DNA of 64,000 bases from CALKZN01 sp050633785 (GTDB taxonomy: Bacteria > Pseudomonadota > Gammaproteobacteria > Arenicellales > Arenicellaceae), in the NCBI GenBank assembly GCA_050633785.1, contig JBOEHE010000031.1, positions 1-64,000 on the forward strand, written 5' to 3'. Below, piece by piece: positions 35,756 to 44,149 of the stretch. Below the pieces are notes generated by a model. It was given only the letters and a program-made list of their open reading frames with translations, was not told the DNA's origin and did not search any database. Every line of letters begins with the position of its first letter. The first letter of the stretch is position 1. Both the position numbers and the translations under genes were made by a program.

Positions 35756-37240
35756 TTAAATAACCAACAGATCCATAAATTCATTGACCGACATTTTTTC
35801 CAAGCTTTCTTGATCATCACAAACAGCAAAGATATCTGCTGATCTTGCTTGCGGGAAACGGGTAGCCAGATTGCGTTTGAACTTGTCTTCCAACACCGGA
35901 ATGCCTTCAGCACGGCGACGGCGATGTCCTAGAGGATATTCGATTTCAATTTTCTCGGTTGAGGAACCATCGTTAAAGAACACCTGCACTGCGTTAGCAA
36001 TCGAGCGTTTGTCTGCATCGTGATATTCCTCGCTGTAGCGCGCATCTTCCTGAACCTGCATTTTGTCGCGTATTTCATCAATCACTGGGTTTGCAGCATG
36101 AAAGTCATTCTCATAATTTTCCGCCACCAAATCACCAAAAATCAACGACACAGCCACCATATATTGCAGGCAATGATCACGATCTGCCGGGTTTGCCAAC
36201 TCGCCTTCCTTAGAGATGATGCGGATGGCAGATTCGTGCGTAGTCAGCTCTATTCGTTCAATATCCTGTAAACGACCTTTCACTTCAGGATGCAGATTCA
36301 CAGCTGCTTCACAGGCAGTTTGTGAGTGGAATTCTGCTGGAAATGATATTTTGAACAAGACATTTTCCATGACATAACTGCCAAACTCTCTTTGGAAAAC
36401 AAAACGACGGTCCGTTTCGTCTTTGAGCTTCAAATCGGCATTAGTCTGTGAAAAGGCCACATCATAAAAACCCCATTGTGGTGCCGTCAGCACCGAAGGA
36501 ATGCCCATTTCACCGCGCATGGCCATATCCGCAAGACGCACCGCTCGTGAGGTAGCATCACCTGCTGCCCAGGATTTTCTTGATCCTGCGTTAGGCGCGT
36601 GTCGATAGGTGCGCAACGAAGAGCCATCAACCCAGGCTTGCGAGACAGCCGCCATAATTTGCTCACGATCACCACCCATCATCTTGGTGACCACCGCTGT
36701 CGATGCCAGACGTACCAGCAATACATGGCACAAACCAACGCGATTAAAACTATTTTCCAAAGCATAAACACCTTGGATTTCGTGTGCCAGAACCATGGCT
36801 TCAAGCACTTCACGCATGCTTAATGGATTATGACCTTTAGCCAGACGTTGTTGCGATAGAAAATCAGCCATCGCCAGAATACCACCCAGATTATCCGATG
36901 GATGTCCCCATTCAGCCGCCAGCCAGGTGTCGTTAAAATCCAGCCAGCGAATAATACAACCGATATCCCAGGCAGCTTTGACCGGGTCAAGCTGGTATTG
37001 TGTGCCTGGCACGCGTGCGCCGTTGGGCACGGTAGTTCCCTGCACTAACGGTCCTAGATGTTTGGTACATTCAGGAAATCGCAAGGCCAGCAAGCCGCAG
37101 CCCAGCGTGTCCATCAGACACAAACGGGCAGTGTTTAATGCTTCTTGTGAATCAATGCGAAAGTTCAGGACATAGTCTGCAATGTCCTGTATTTCCTGGT
37201 CATAATCAGGGCGGTTGGCCAGTTCTACTGTGCTACTCAT
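35756..37240 (-). CDS. prpD: 2-methylcitrate dehydratase PrpD
   Basis: 494-residue MmgE/PrpD-family protein that dehydrates 2-methylcitrate to cis-methylaconitate, the third step in propionyl-CoA oxidation. Family segments: YVLNFRIDSQEALNTARLCLMDTLGCGLLAL near the start, WLDFNDTWLAAEWGHPSDNLGG (about residue 100) and AGSRKSWAAGDATSRAVRLADMA (about 220). Length matches E. coli PrpD (483). Neither acnD nor prpF is present, so this is the iron-independent PrpD pathway. It follows prpC after 109 bases and probably belongs to the same operon. Confidence 0.95.
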   Translation of the reverse strand: MSSTVELANRPDYDQEIQDIADYVLNFRIDSQEALNTARLCLMDTLGCGLLALRFPECTKHLGPLVQGTTVPNGARVPGTQYQLDPVKAAWDIGCIIRWLDFNDTWLAAEWGHPSDNLGGILAMADFLSQQRLAKGHNPLSMREVLEAMVLAHEIQGVYALENSFNRVGLCHVLLVRLASTAVVTKMMGGDREQIMAAVSQAWVDGSSLRTYRHAPNAGSRKSWAAGDATSRAVRLADMAMRGEMGIPSVLTAPQWGFYDVAFSQTNADLKLKDETDRRFVFQREFGSYVMENVLFKISFPAEFHSQTACEAAVNLHPEVKGRLQDIERIELTTHESAIRIISKEGELANPADRDHCLQYMVAVSLIFGDLVAENYENDFHAANPVIDEIRDKMQVQEDARYSEEYHDADKRSIANAVQVFFNDGSSTEKIEIEYPLGHRRRRAEGIPVLEDKFKRNLATRFPQARSADIFAVCDDQESLEKMSVNEFMDLLVI

Positions 37241-37349
37241 AATCTGTGCTCATATGTTTTAGATAGGTGTCGATAAATAATGTCAGGTTGATCCGATAAT
37301 CATTTTCCTCTGGATTGGAAATAGAATTCACTATCAGCCCCCTCTACTG

Positions 37350-38477
37350 CTAACGTTCAGCCAAAGGAGCGACTGATCGAGCTTCAGGCCCGATATACTC
37401 TGCATTGGGTCTGATAATACGGTTATCACTGCGTTGTTCCATAATGTGCGCTGCCCAACCAGAGGTTCGTGACATCACAAAAATAGGTGTGAACAACGAG
37501 GTCGGAATGTTCATATAGTGATAAGCAGAAGCATGAAAAAAGTCGGCATTGCAAAACAGGCCTTTTTCTCGTTTCATAACGGCTTCACAACGCTCAGACA
37601 CCTGATACAGGGTGCTATCACCAGCAATTTCTGACAAGCGTTGCGACCATTGTTTGATGACGGCATTACGTGGATCAAACTCGGTGTAGACAGCATGCCC
37701 GAAACCCATGATCAATTCCTTATTGGCCAGTTTGTGCATAATCGCTTGTTCAGCTTCATCAGCGGATTGCCAGTTTTCTATCATCGCCATGGCCGCTTCA
37801 TTGGCACCACCGTGCAACGGCCCGCGCAAGGTACCAATAGCCGAAGTGATGCAACTATGGATGTCCGATAAGGTTGATGCGCAGACTCTGGCGGCAAAGG
37901 TTGAAGCATTGAATTCATGCTCGGCATAAAGAATCAAAGAGACATTCATAACTTGTTCGTGCAGCTTATCAGGTGCATTGCCATGCAACAGGTGCAGAAA
38001 GTGACCTCCTATTGAATCAGCCTCAGTGTTTAAATCGACCCTGACACCTTCATGGCTATAGCGATACCAATAGACCATAATGCTCGGTAAGGCTGCCAGA
38101 AGTCGATTGGTCTGGCTTAGTTGTGCAGAAAAGTCAGCCTCCGTTTCAAGGTTGCCCAGCATGGACACGCCGGTGCGCATCACATCCATGGGGTGAGCTT
38201 CGGCAGGGATATTTTCCAGCACACCTTTGAGCGCTTGGGGCAAATCGCGCATCCCGGCCAGTTCCTGTTTGTATGACTGAAGCTCAGCCTCATTAGGTAG
38301 CTCACCATGCAATAACAACCAGGCGACTTCCTCAAACTGACAGTTCTCAGCCAGTTCAACCACATCGTAACCATAATAACGCAGGCAATGATGCCCGTGT
38401 GCCGCAACGGTACAAATTGCCGATTTTCCCGCAACTTGCCCGCGTAAACCAGCGCCACTTTGTTTTGTATTAGCCAT
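37350..38477 (-). CDS. prpC: 2-methylcitrate synthase PrpC
   Basis: 375-residue citrate synthase-family enzyme joining propionyl-CoA and oxaloacetate. Seen: GLRGQVAGKSAICTV, LLLHGELPN, GPLHGGANEAAM with the first catalytic His, GFGHAVYTEFDPRN with the second, and a C-terminal SRTSGWAAHIMEQRSDNRIIRPNAEYIGP segment (quoted as the family's Arg-rich closing part). Length and the RPNAEYIGP ending match PrpC rather than GltA (about 430). It is 54 bases downstream of prpB on the same strand. Confidence 0.95.
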   Translation of the reverse strand: MANTKQSGAGLRGQVAGKSAICTVAAHGHHCLRYYGYDVVELAENCQFEEVAWLLLHGELPNEAELQSYKQELAGMRDLPQALKGVLENIPAEAHPMDVMRTGVSMLGNLETEADFSAQLSQTNRLLAALPSIMVYWYRYSHEGVRVDLNTEADSIGGHFLHLLHGNAPDKLHEQVMNVSLILYAEHEFNASTFAARVCASTLSDIHSCITSAIGTLRGPLHGGANEAAMAMIENWQSADEAEQAIMHKLANKELIMGFGHAVYTEFDPRNAVIKQWSQRLSEIAGDSTLYQVSERCEAVMKREKGLFCNADFFHASAYHYMNIPTSLFTPIFVMSRTSGWAAHIMEQRSDNRIIRPNAEYIGPEARSVAPLAER

Positions 38478-38531
38478 TTTTCACCTCGAATAGTTAGTCA
38501 AACCAGATGTTGCGCAGTTGGCAACGCCTGG

Positions 38532-39431
38532 CTAGGCATTTGATTCTTCATCGCTGAACAACTGGTCCAGTTTTTGCTCGTAGTCGTGATAACCAAGATA
38601 GTCATAGAGCTCCATTCGCGTCTGCATCTTGTCAACACTGTCTTGTTGGTGTCCCGCCCGCAACAAATCCTGATAAACCTGCTCTGCTGCTTTGTGCATA
38701 GCACGCGCTGCACTTAAAGGGTATAAAATCATGGCCACATCATGGGCCGCCAAATCCTGTTTTTCAAACAGTGGGGTTACGCCAAACTCTGTCATATTGG
38801 CCAGCAGCGGAGCTTGGGCTGTTTCGTGAAAAGCTTTGTATTGCTCAAGGCTGGACATGGCTTCAGCAAAAATACCATCTGCTCCAGCTTCCCTGTAAGC
38901 AGCGGCCCGATCCGCGGCTGCCTGTGCGCCTTCAATAGCATAAGCATCCGTTCTGGCCATAATAAAAAAATCATCATCCACACGGGCATCAACAGCCGCT
39001 TTGATCCGGTCAATCATTTCTTGAGGCGATACGATAGCTTTATTTGGCCGATGGCCACAGCGCTTCTGGGCGACCTGGTCCTCTATATGCACCGCCGCCA
39101 CACCAGCTCGTTCCATTTCAGTAATGGTTCTGGCTATGTTGAAAGCACCACCCCATCCCGTGTCAATATCAACCAAAAGAGGCGTTTGAACGGCAGCAGT
39201 GATTCTACGAGCATCTTCGAGCACATCATTCAAGCTGGTCATGCCCAAATCTGGCAAGCCAAAAGAAACATTGGCACATCCTGCTCCTGACAAGTACAAA
39301 GCCTGATGACCTATTTTGCTGGCCATGATGGCTGTGTAGGCATTGACAGTGCCAACAATCTGCAAGGGATGATTGGCCAGCAAAGCTTCTCTGAAACGCT
39401 TGCCCGCACTCTCTGTGATTGCTATGCTCAC
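38532..39431 (-). CDS. prpB: 2-methylisocitrate lyase PrpB
   Basis: 299-residue isocitrate lyase/PEP mutase-family enzyme splitting 2-methylisocitrate to pyruvate and succinate. The start is GTG (MSIAITESAGKRF), overlapping the gntR stop by one base (TAGTG), a sign of translational coupling. Seen: IVGTVNAYTAIMA, YLSGAGCANVSFGLPDLGM, DIDTGWGGAFNIARTI, and the catalytic loop QKRCGHRPNK (KKCGH-type). Length fits PrpB. Confidence 0.95.
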   Translation of the reverse strand: MSIAITESAGKRFREALLANHPLQIVGTVNAYTAIMASKIGHQALYLSGAGCANVSFGLPDLGMTSLNDVLEDARRITAAVQTPLLVDIDTGWGGAFNIARTITEMERAGVAAVHIEDQVAQKRCGHRPNKAIVSPQEMIDRIKAAVDARVDDDFFIMARTDAYAIEGAQAAADRAAAYREAGADGIFAEAMSSLEQYKAFHETAQAPLLANMTEFGVTPLFEKQDLAAHDVAMILYPLSAARAMHKAAEQVYQDLLRAGHQQDSVDKMQTRMELYDYLGYHDYEQKLDQLFSDEESNA

Positions 39432-40126
39432 TAGGCATTCCTCAATTGATTTTCGATTTCTTTGCGAGCTCGTACAATATGTCTGCGCATGACCATTTCA
39501 GCCAATGCTTCATCTCGTGATTCTATCGCTCTGAATATCTGCTCATGTTCACGTAAAGCCACTTCCGAACGACTGCGCATAAGGCTGAATTGTTGACGGT
39601 ACATGCGAATCAGGTAGTAGAGCTCTTCAGTTAACTGACGAACCAACATCGCATTATTACTACCTTTGATAACCCGATAATGAAAATCAAAATCACCGGT
39701 TGCCTGCATGTATTCACCAGTACGTTCCTGATGTTGCTGGTGTAAATTCAATAACTCACCGAGCTGATCAATGGCTTCAGCGGTCATATTAGTTGCTGCT
39801 AAGGCAGCCGCCTTGCCTTCGAGGGCTTCTCGCACATGATACAGTTCCACCATATTGGCCAAATCCAATGACACTACCCGCACGCCTTCATGGGGCACAT
39901 GGTGCACCAGCTGCATCATCTCCATACGACGAATAGCTTCACGAATGGGACCACGGCTGGTTTGATATTGCTCTGCCAGTTTTGGTTCACTCAATTTGGA
40001 CCCCGCAGCCAATTCACCAGACACAATGGCTTCGCGCAATGTGTGCGTCAGGCGATCGCTTAAGGTAGGTTCTGGCTTAGTTGTTGAGTCAACAACTGAA
40101 AAGTTTTTCTTTGTTGCTTTAGGCAT
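39431..40126 (-). CDS. GntR/FadR-type regulator of the prp operon
   Basis: 231 residues: N-terminal winged helix (about 20-90, LREAIVSGELAAGSKLSEPKLAEQYQTSRGPIREAIRRME) and C-terminal FCD ligand domain (about 95-225) with the metal-binding type histidines in FDFHYRVIKG and MRRHIVRA. It is the first gene of gntR-prpB-prpC-prpD. Two copies of ATTGTCAACAAT flank its promoter and a 15-base palindrome lies inside its first codons, so it very likely represses its own operon and is relieved by a methylcitrate-cycle intermediate. GntR proteins of this type linked to prp genes are known in other Gammaproteobacteria. Confidence 0.9.
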   Translation of the reverse strand: MPKATKKNFSVVDSTTKPEPTLSDRLTHTLREAIVSGELAAGSKLSEPKLAEQYQTSRGPIREAIRRMEMMQLVHHVPHEGVRVVSLDLANMVELYHVREALEGKAAALAATNMTAEAIDQLGELLNLHQQHQERTGEYMQATGDFDFHYRVIKGSNNAMLVRQLTEELYYLIRMYRQQFSLMRSRSEVALREHEQIFRAIESRDEALAEMVMRRHIVRARKEIENQLRNA

Positions 40127-40129
40127 ATA

Positions 40130-40203
40130 ATTGTCAACAATATTTATTCAATTAGGCATTATAATGAAATAACCTCCAATTTCAAGACAACATTGTCAAC
40201 AAT
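40130..40203 (-). promoter_or_regulatory. prp operon promoter with two GntR-type operators
   Basis: On the minus strand TTGAAA (40180-40185) and TATAAT (40158-40163) are 16 bases apart, a near-consensus sigma-70 promoter. Identical ATTGTCAACAAT sites lie at 40130-40141, just before the gntR start, and at 40192-40203, just upstream of the -35. The TTGT-N2-ACAA form is normal for FadR/FCD-type GntR regulators. The spacing suits repression by blocking or looping. Confidence 0.8.
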
Positions 40204-40209
40204 ATTGCA

Positions 40210-41349
40210 TTACATGGCTATAACACGCTTCAAACGCTGCACTGCCTCAGGAATCTCTTCTGGAGCGGTATGACTGAAGTTCAACCTCAGTGCCGCTGGT
40301 TTATCAGTCGCATCGGCATAGAATGATTCGCTTGGGACTACTGCCAGACCTTGTTCCAAAGCTTTTGCCGCCAGATCCATACTGTCAGCACCCGGCAATT
40401 GCAACCAGATAAACATGCCACCAGCAACCGGTTCGAAGCTCGAACCTGGCTCTAACTCACGTTCCAGCTCTCCAGCCAGAACTTCATAACGACTTCGATA
40501 CAGTTCGGTTGTTGCCTGCAAGTGCCGGGGATAATCAGGATGATTGAGCAATTGCAGCACCAATTCCTGCATGGGTACATTGGAATGCAAGTCTGAGGCT
40601 TGCTTGATCTTGGTCACTGCATCACTCCAACGTTGCGGTAACACCATGGCACCCACTCGAATGCCCGGCACAATGCTCTTGGAAAAAGAATGCAGAACGA
40701 TGGAATGATCTGGGCAAAACGAAGATACCAATGGCAATTGCTCTCCACTGAAACGCAGGTCTCGATAAGGCGCATCTTCCAATAAAACGATATTGTGTTT
40801 CTGACACAAAGCAGCCACTTGCCTGCGTTTTTCTAGTGACCAACAACGACCCGATGGGTTATGAAAATCAGGCACCGCATAGAACACTTTTATTCGACCA
40901 GAGGCAAAAGCCTTNNGGTCAAGATCAGGGCCGTCTATCAATTGAGTAATTGTCACAACTTTTGCTTGAGCAATAGCAAATACTTGCAATGCACCAAGAT
41001 AACAAGGTTCTTCGGCAACAATGGTATCCCCCACATTCAGAAAAGCACGTGCACATAAATCCAAACCCTGTTGTGAGCCAGTTGTCACCAGCACCCCATG
41101 CGATGATGGCACTTGAAAGCGATGACGCAAATCATCCAACAAAGGTTGGTGTCCAGCTGTTTGAGAATACTGAAACAATAAACGATTTTGCCCAAGAGAA
41201 GCCATGATTCCCTCGATCATGTCCATAGGGAAGCTCTCAACAGCCGGCAGCCCCCCCGCCAACGAGATAACACTGTCGCTATTAGCAACTTTTAATATTT
41301 CACGGATGTACGAAGGCTCTATCGCCTCTAAATGTTTAGCTAATGGCAT
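40210..41349 (-). CDS. PLP-dependent aminotransferase (2-aminoadipate/valine type)
   Basis: 379 residues of the class I/II aminotransferases close to LysN/2-aminoadipate transaminase and the MocR catalytic domain: SLAGGLPAVESFP at the N-terminus, TTGSQQGLDLCARAF (PLP phosphate site), FYAVPDFHNPSGRCWSLEKRR with the Asn and Pro of the family, and HSFSKSIVPGIRVG with the Schiff-base Lys. Two undetermined bases (40915-40916) make residue 145 unknown but leave the frame intact. There is no N-terminal DNA-binding domain, so it is an enzyme, not a MocR regulator. It is divergent from the AraC/GyrI-type regulator and shares its operator region. Confidence 0.88.
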   Translation of the reverse strand: MPLAKHLEAIEPSYIREILKVANSDSVISLAGGLPAVESFPMDMIEGIMASLGQNRLLFQYSQTAGHQPLLDDLRHRFQVPSSHGVLVTTGSQQGLDLCARAFLNVGDTIVAEEPCYLGALQVFAIAQAKVVTITQLIDGPDLDXKAFASGRIKVFYAVPDFHNPSGRCWSLEKRRQVAALCQKHNIVLLEDAPYRDLRFSGEQLPLVSSFCPDHSIVLHSFSKSIVPGIRVGAMVLPQRWSDAVTKIKQASDLHSNVPMQELVLQLLNHPDYPRHLQATTELYRSRYEVLAGELERELEPGSSFEPVAGGMFIWLQLPGADSMDLAAKALEQGLAVVPSESFYADATDKPAALRLNFSHTAPEEIPEAVQRLKRVIAM

Positions 41350-41429
41350 AACTCACCTGACTTGTTAACCGATTCTGCACCTCAGTAGCGCAGATTGGCT
41401 TAGTATTATTCATTGTGCGACAAAAGCCA

Positions 41430-41531
41430 TTGTCCATTTATGCTCTTATATTTGTCCATTTATGCTTTTTATGAGTATTATATCGTTATGAACACCAGTA
41501 AACACCTCTTTGTATCCTACTAAATGGACAA
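41430..41531. promoter_or_regulatory. Operator region with three TTGTCCATTT boxes
   Basis: TTGTCCATTTATGCT occurs twice as a direct repeat, at 41430-41444 and 41452-41466, with 22 bases between starts (two DNA turns). A third copy of its first ten bases, in reverse orientation (AAATGGACAA), lies at 41522-41531 across the start codon of the regulator gene. Direct repeats spaced by about two turns are typical of AraC-family sites, so these are probable binding sites of the adjacent regulator controlling itself and the divergent aminotransferase. Confidence 0.7.
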
Positions 41532-42396
41532 CTTTGATCATATCTATCGTATCAACGAAGTGTTAAATGTCATTCATCGTGATATCACCGCTGATTTGTC
41601 TGCTCGCAAACTGGCGACAACAGCGGCGTATTCCGAGCAACACTTCCATCGTTTATTTAAACAAGTCACCGGGGAATCGGTGCATCAGTATATTCGTCGC
41701 ACTCGCCTGGAACTGGCTGCCAACCAATTGATGTTCGCTCCCAAGCGCTCAATTCGGCTCATTGCCGAGACCTGTGGATTTGTCTCACTGTCCTCGTTTA
41801 CAAGGGCATTCAAATCCGTTTACAAAGTCACCCCTGGCAAATGGCGTAGCGGCAATGAAAGCCACAACCGAAATTATTACCGCAGTGACCCCGAGATTAA
41901 CAGTGCTTATTTAAGAATCAAACCTCTGCCATTGCCAGCACCTGAAATCATAACCCTGACACCCAGAAAAGTGGCTTATTTACGCCACATCGGCTATGAC
42001 AGATCAATCCGCTCAGCCTGGCAAACCATGCGGGCATGGGCCGAAAGCGAACACCGTTCATTTGACCACCAGATCGGTCTGCACCACTCCAACCCTGCCT
42101 GGGTGCCACTCAAAGAATGTCGCTATGTCGCCTGTGTCGGCATCGACAAGCCCATCATCCGCCGCGGTAGAGTCAATAGCATGACCATTCCCGGTGGGTT
42201 GCATGCCGCCTTTAAACTGGAAGGGAAATACGGTGAGTTATTGCCTTATATCAGCAAAATAGTTGAGGAGTGGCTACCAACATCAGGCTTTCGCGCTCAG
42301 ACCACACCAGCCTTTGCTATCTATAAGCGCAATCACTTTCTAGCTGAGAATGAGATTTTCGAACTGACTTTTTATCTGCCTATCGCGATGCTCTGA
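41524..42396 (+). CDS. AraC-family regulator with GyrI-like effector domain
   Basis: 290 residues: an N-terminal AraC-type double helix-turn-helix (about 5-110, LSARKLATTAAYSEQHFHRLFKQ, IRLIAETCGFVSLSSFTRAFK) followed by a GyrI-like/Rob-type ligand domain (about 135-288, KVAYLRHIGYD, YVACVGIDKPI, FRAQTTPAFAIYKRN). This N-terminal DNA-binding order is the Rob/SoxS-GyrI layout, usual for small-molecule sensors. ATG 41524 lies inside one of the three repeat boxes, consistent with autoregulation. Its likely target is the divergent aminotransferase. Confidence 0.9.
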   Translation: MDNFDHIYRINEVLNVIHRDITADLSARKLATTAAYSEQHFHRLFKQVTGESVHQYIRRTRLELAANQLMFAPKRSIRLIAETCGFVSLSSFTRAFKSVYKVTPGKWRSGNESHNRNYYRSDPEINSAYLRIKPLPLPAPEIITLTPRKVAYLRHIGYDRSIRSAWQTMRAWAESEHRSFDHQIGLHHSNPAWVPLKECRYVACVGIDKPIIRRGRVNSMTIPGGLHAAFKLEGKYGELLPYISKIVEEWLPTSGFRAQTTPAFAIYKRNHFLAENEIFELTFYLPIAML

Positions 42397-42419
42397 TGGC
42401 AAAAAGAGACCAACACATG

Positions 42420-42447
42420 ATGCGGGTGGGTGGGGGGGGGGGGGGNN
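42420..42447. other. Poly-G tract ending in two undetermined bases
   Basis: A G-rich stretch with an uninterrupted run of 14 G (42432-42445) followed by NN. It lies 36 bases after the AraC stop, and marks either a hard-to-sequence homopolymer or an assembly join. Base composition changes from moderate GC to AT-rich just after it. Confidence 0.7.
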
Positions 42448-42599
42448 CACACCAGCATAACTGGCCGTATTTTCAGTCAACTATTGATAATATAAACAGT
42501 TTACGTAGTACTGGTATCACAAACTATTTAAGCAATTGTAGTAAATATTGTTTAATCTAAACCGTTACCATTTCTTTAGACGATATAAAGTTGGCACAT

Positions 42600-43145
42600 T
42601 TATTCGCACAAGCCTTTGCCAGCAATTGTAGTATATCCACAAAGTAAGTCATGTAATTCACCAAGCTCTGGTGTATCAATCCCTTGAAAAGACTCTAAAG
42701 TGTTTCCGGATAAGTCCATAATCAATAATGCTGGTGTTTTCTTAAAACCTAGCTTCCTCATAGTTCTAATTTCATGAGGAGTAAAACTTTGATTTCTGCG
42801 CTGTAAATAAAAATCCAAAGAAACTCTATAATTATAATACTGCATGTCCTTCTTAAAACTCTCTTCATCGTAATGAGAGCTTATGTTGTATTTTCTTTGA
42901 TAAAAAAATTCATTTACCAAGGTTTTAGTCTCATCATACATATCAATATTACGATATCCACCTGAAACCATTACCAATATAACCTTTTTTTGTTCATTGA
43001 TAACTCCTTGGAAGCTGGATTTTTGTATATTTTTACCCTCTAGTCTCCTTTCATTATTAACATCGAAATCAAAACCAATCTTTGTATATGAAGGGGCACA
43101 CCCAACTAAAAATAAAAAACCTAAAAGTACTGAATACTTGAGCAT
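42600..43145 (-). CDS. Small lipoprotein with a thioredoxin-fold-like region
   Basis: 181 residues from ATG 43145; the open frame starts at a TTG six codons earlier. Lipobox FLFLVGC at the N-terminus. The mature part, VILVMVSGGYRNIDMYDETKTLVNEFFYQRKY (only the first strand and helix), RTMRKLGFKKTPALLIMDLSGNTLESFQG, resembles the DUF4174-type thioredoxin-like proteins, with the cis-Pro equivalent in KTPALL but no CxxC pair. Function unknown. It follows another small lipoprotein by 5 bases, in a low-GC stretch. Confidence 0.6.
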   Translation of the reverse strand: MLKYSVLLGFLFLVGCAPSYTKIGFDFDVNNERRLEGKNIQKSSFQGVINEQKKVILVMVSGGYRNIDMYDETKTLVNEFFYQRKYNISSHYDEESFKKDMQYYNYRVSLDFYLQRRNQSFTPHEIRTMRKLGFKKTPALLIMDLSGNTLESFQGIDTPELGELHDLLCGYTTIAGKGLCE

Positions 43146-43150
43146 TATTA

Positions 43151-43567
43151 CTAGTTTACCCAATACGAATTAAACGAATCCAAGATACTACGAGATTTAG
43201 CCCAAAGCCGAAATTCTTTCAAAGCCGCATCTTGGGCATCACTTCCTTTAACAATCAAGTCTTTATATCTATTTCTAAAAATATTAAACGTTAACCGCTC
43301 TCCTTTTACTCTTAGAATACTATCCCAGTACTCAGGCTCAATATCAGTATCAGAGCCAGCCACTCTAATTCCATCAAAATTCCTCTCTACAAGTTTATTA
43401 ACATCTTGCTGAGTAACAGTTGCTGTCCCTGCATTATAATTAGAAGTTCCTCTTGTATATTTTTTTGTGTCTTCTTGAGCTTGATATGTTGTTTTATTAG
43501 CAGTGCAAGCATTTAGTAAAACACACAAAGCAACTATAAAAATTCTCTTTGACATCATTTTAGTCAT
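43151..43567 (-). CDS. Small lipoprotein of unknown function
   Basis: 138 residues with a lipoprotein signal ending VLLNAC. The mature part is polar and ends FRLWAKSRSILDSFNSYWVN. No known domain recognised. It is the upstream partner of the 42600-43145 lipoprotein, with which it probably forms a two-gene unit at the membrane. Codon use is AT-rich compared with the rest of the window, in line with acquired DNA. Confidence 0.6.
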   Translation of the reverse strand: MTKMMSKRIFIVALCVLLNACTANKTTYQAQEDTKKYTRGTSNYNAGTATVTQQDVNKLVERNFDGIRVAGSDTDIEPEYWDSILRVKGERLTFNIFRNRYKDLIVKGSDAQDAALKEFRLWAKSRSILDSFNSYWVN

Positions 43568-43655
43568 CCATTAAGTGTAGCTATTTTTAAATAATTTAGA
43601 CATCTTCTCATAACTTGCTTTATTTTTAAAGTAGCTAACCATTTGAGGTGTAAAT

Positions 43656-43920
43656 ATGAAAATATTGACATCAAAAGAAGCTCAAAATTCGTTTGCTAAT
43701 TTCTTAAATACCATACAGAGAGAGCCAGTCGTGGTTAAAAGAAGAAATCGACCAGCGAGGAATGCTATCGCATGGATAACCTCCCTGCCCTTCTTGATTA
43801 ACTGATAATATAAAAAAGACTATTACAGCAAATGTTAAAGCCGGTATTACTAATACTGGCAAAGACGCATTAGTCACTGATGAATATGTAGATGATTTAA
43901 AGCTAAAATTACAAAAATAA
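43656..43920 (+). pseudogene. Frameshifted Phd/YefM-type antitoxin
   Basis: From ATG 43656 (GAGGTG upstream) the frame reads MKILTSKEAQNSFANFLNTI and REPVVVKRRNRPARN, a typical Phd/YefM DNA-binding N-terminus. The frame is then lost: AMDNLPALLD continues in another frame, ends in a stop, and the expected C-terminus SDNIKKTITANVKAGI..LKLKLQK resumes in a third position up to a TAA at 43918-43920. Two indels are therefore needed. No intact toxin gene follows in 43921-44149, where I see only short frames. Confidence 0.7.
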
Positions 43921-44149
43921 AACAAAATGAACGAAGCGCTACGATATATAGCTTATGCCTACTGCAAGGTCTGAACTCATTGAAAAAATCATTTCCCTCC
44001 CCCCTTTTCTCTTCTTGCAAGGTAGCTGAAAACCTTGAAATTAACGAAGAAAAAGGAGTCAGTACATGATACAGGTAAAAAGCACCGCCCCTTAAAAACA
44101 CACTCCTATTAGCAATCTCCCTCATAGAACAAGCACTCTTTTTTCTATA

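Noticed and set aside
40915..40916. Two undetermined bases in the aminotransferase gene, possible frameshift
   Set aside because: The reading frame and family motifs continue correctly on both sides, so only one residue is unknown.
40210..41349. MocR-type transcription regulator
   Set aside because: It has only the aminotransferase domain; the N-terminal winged-helix domain is absent and the upstream DNA does not code for one.
43874..44125. Minus-strand frame of 83 codons with a membrane-like end
   Set aside because: It lacks a ribosome-binding site and runs over the antisense of the broken antitoxin; composition looks like a chance frame in AT-rich DNA.
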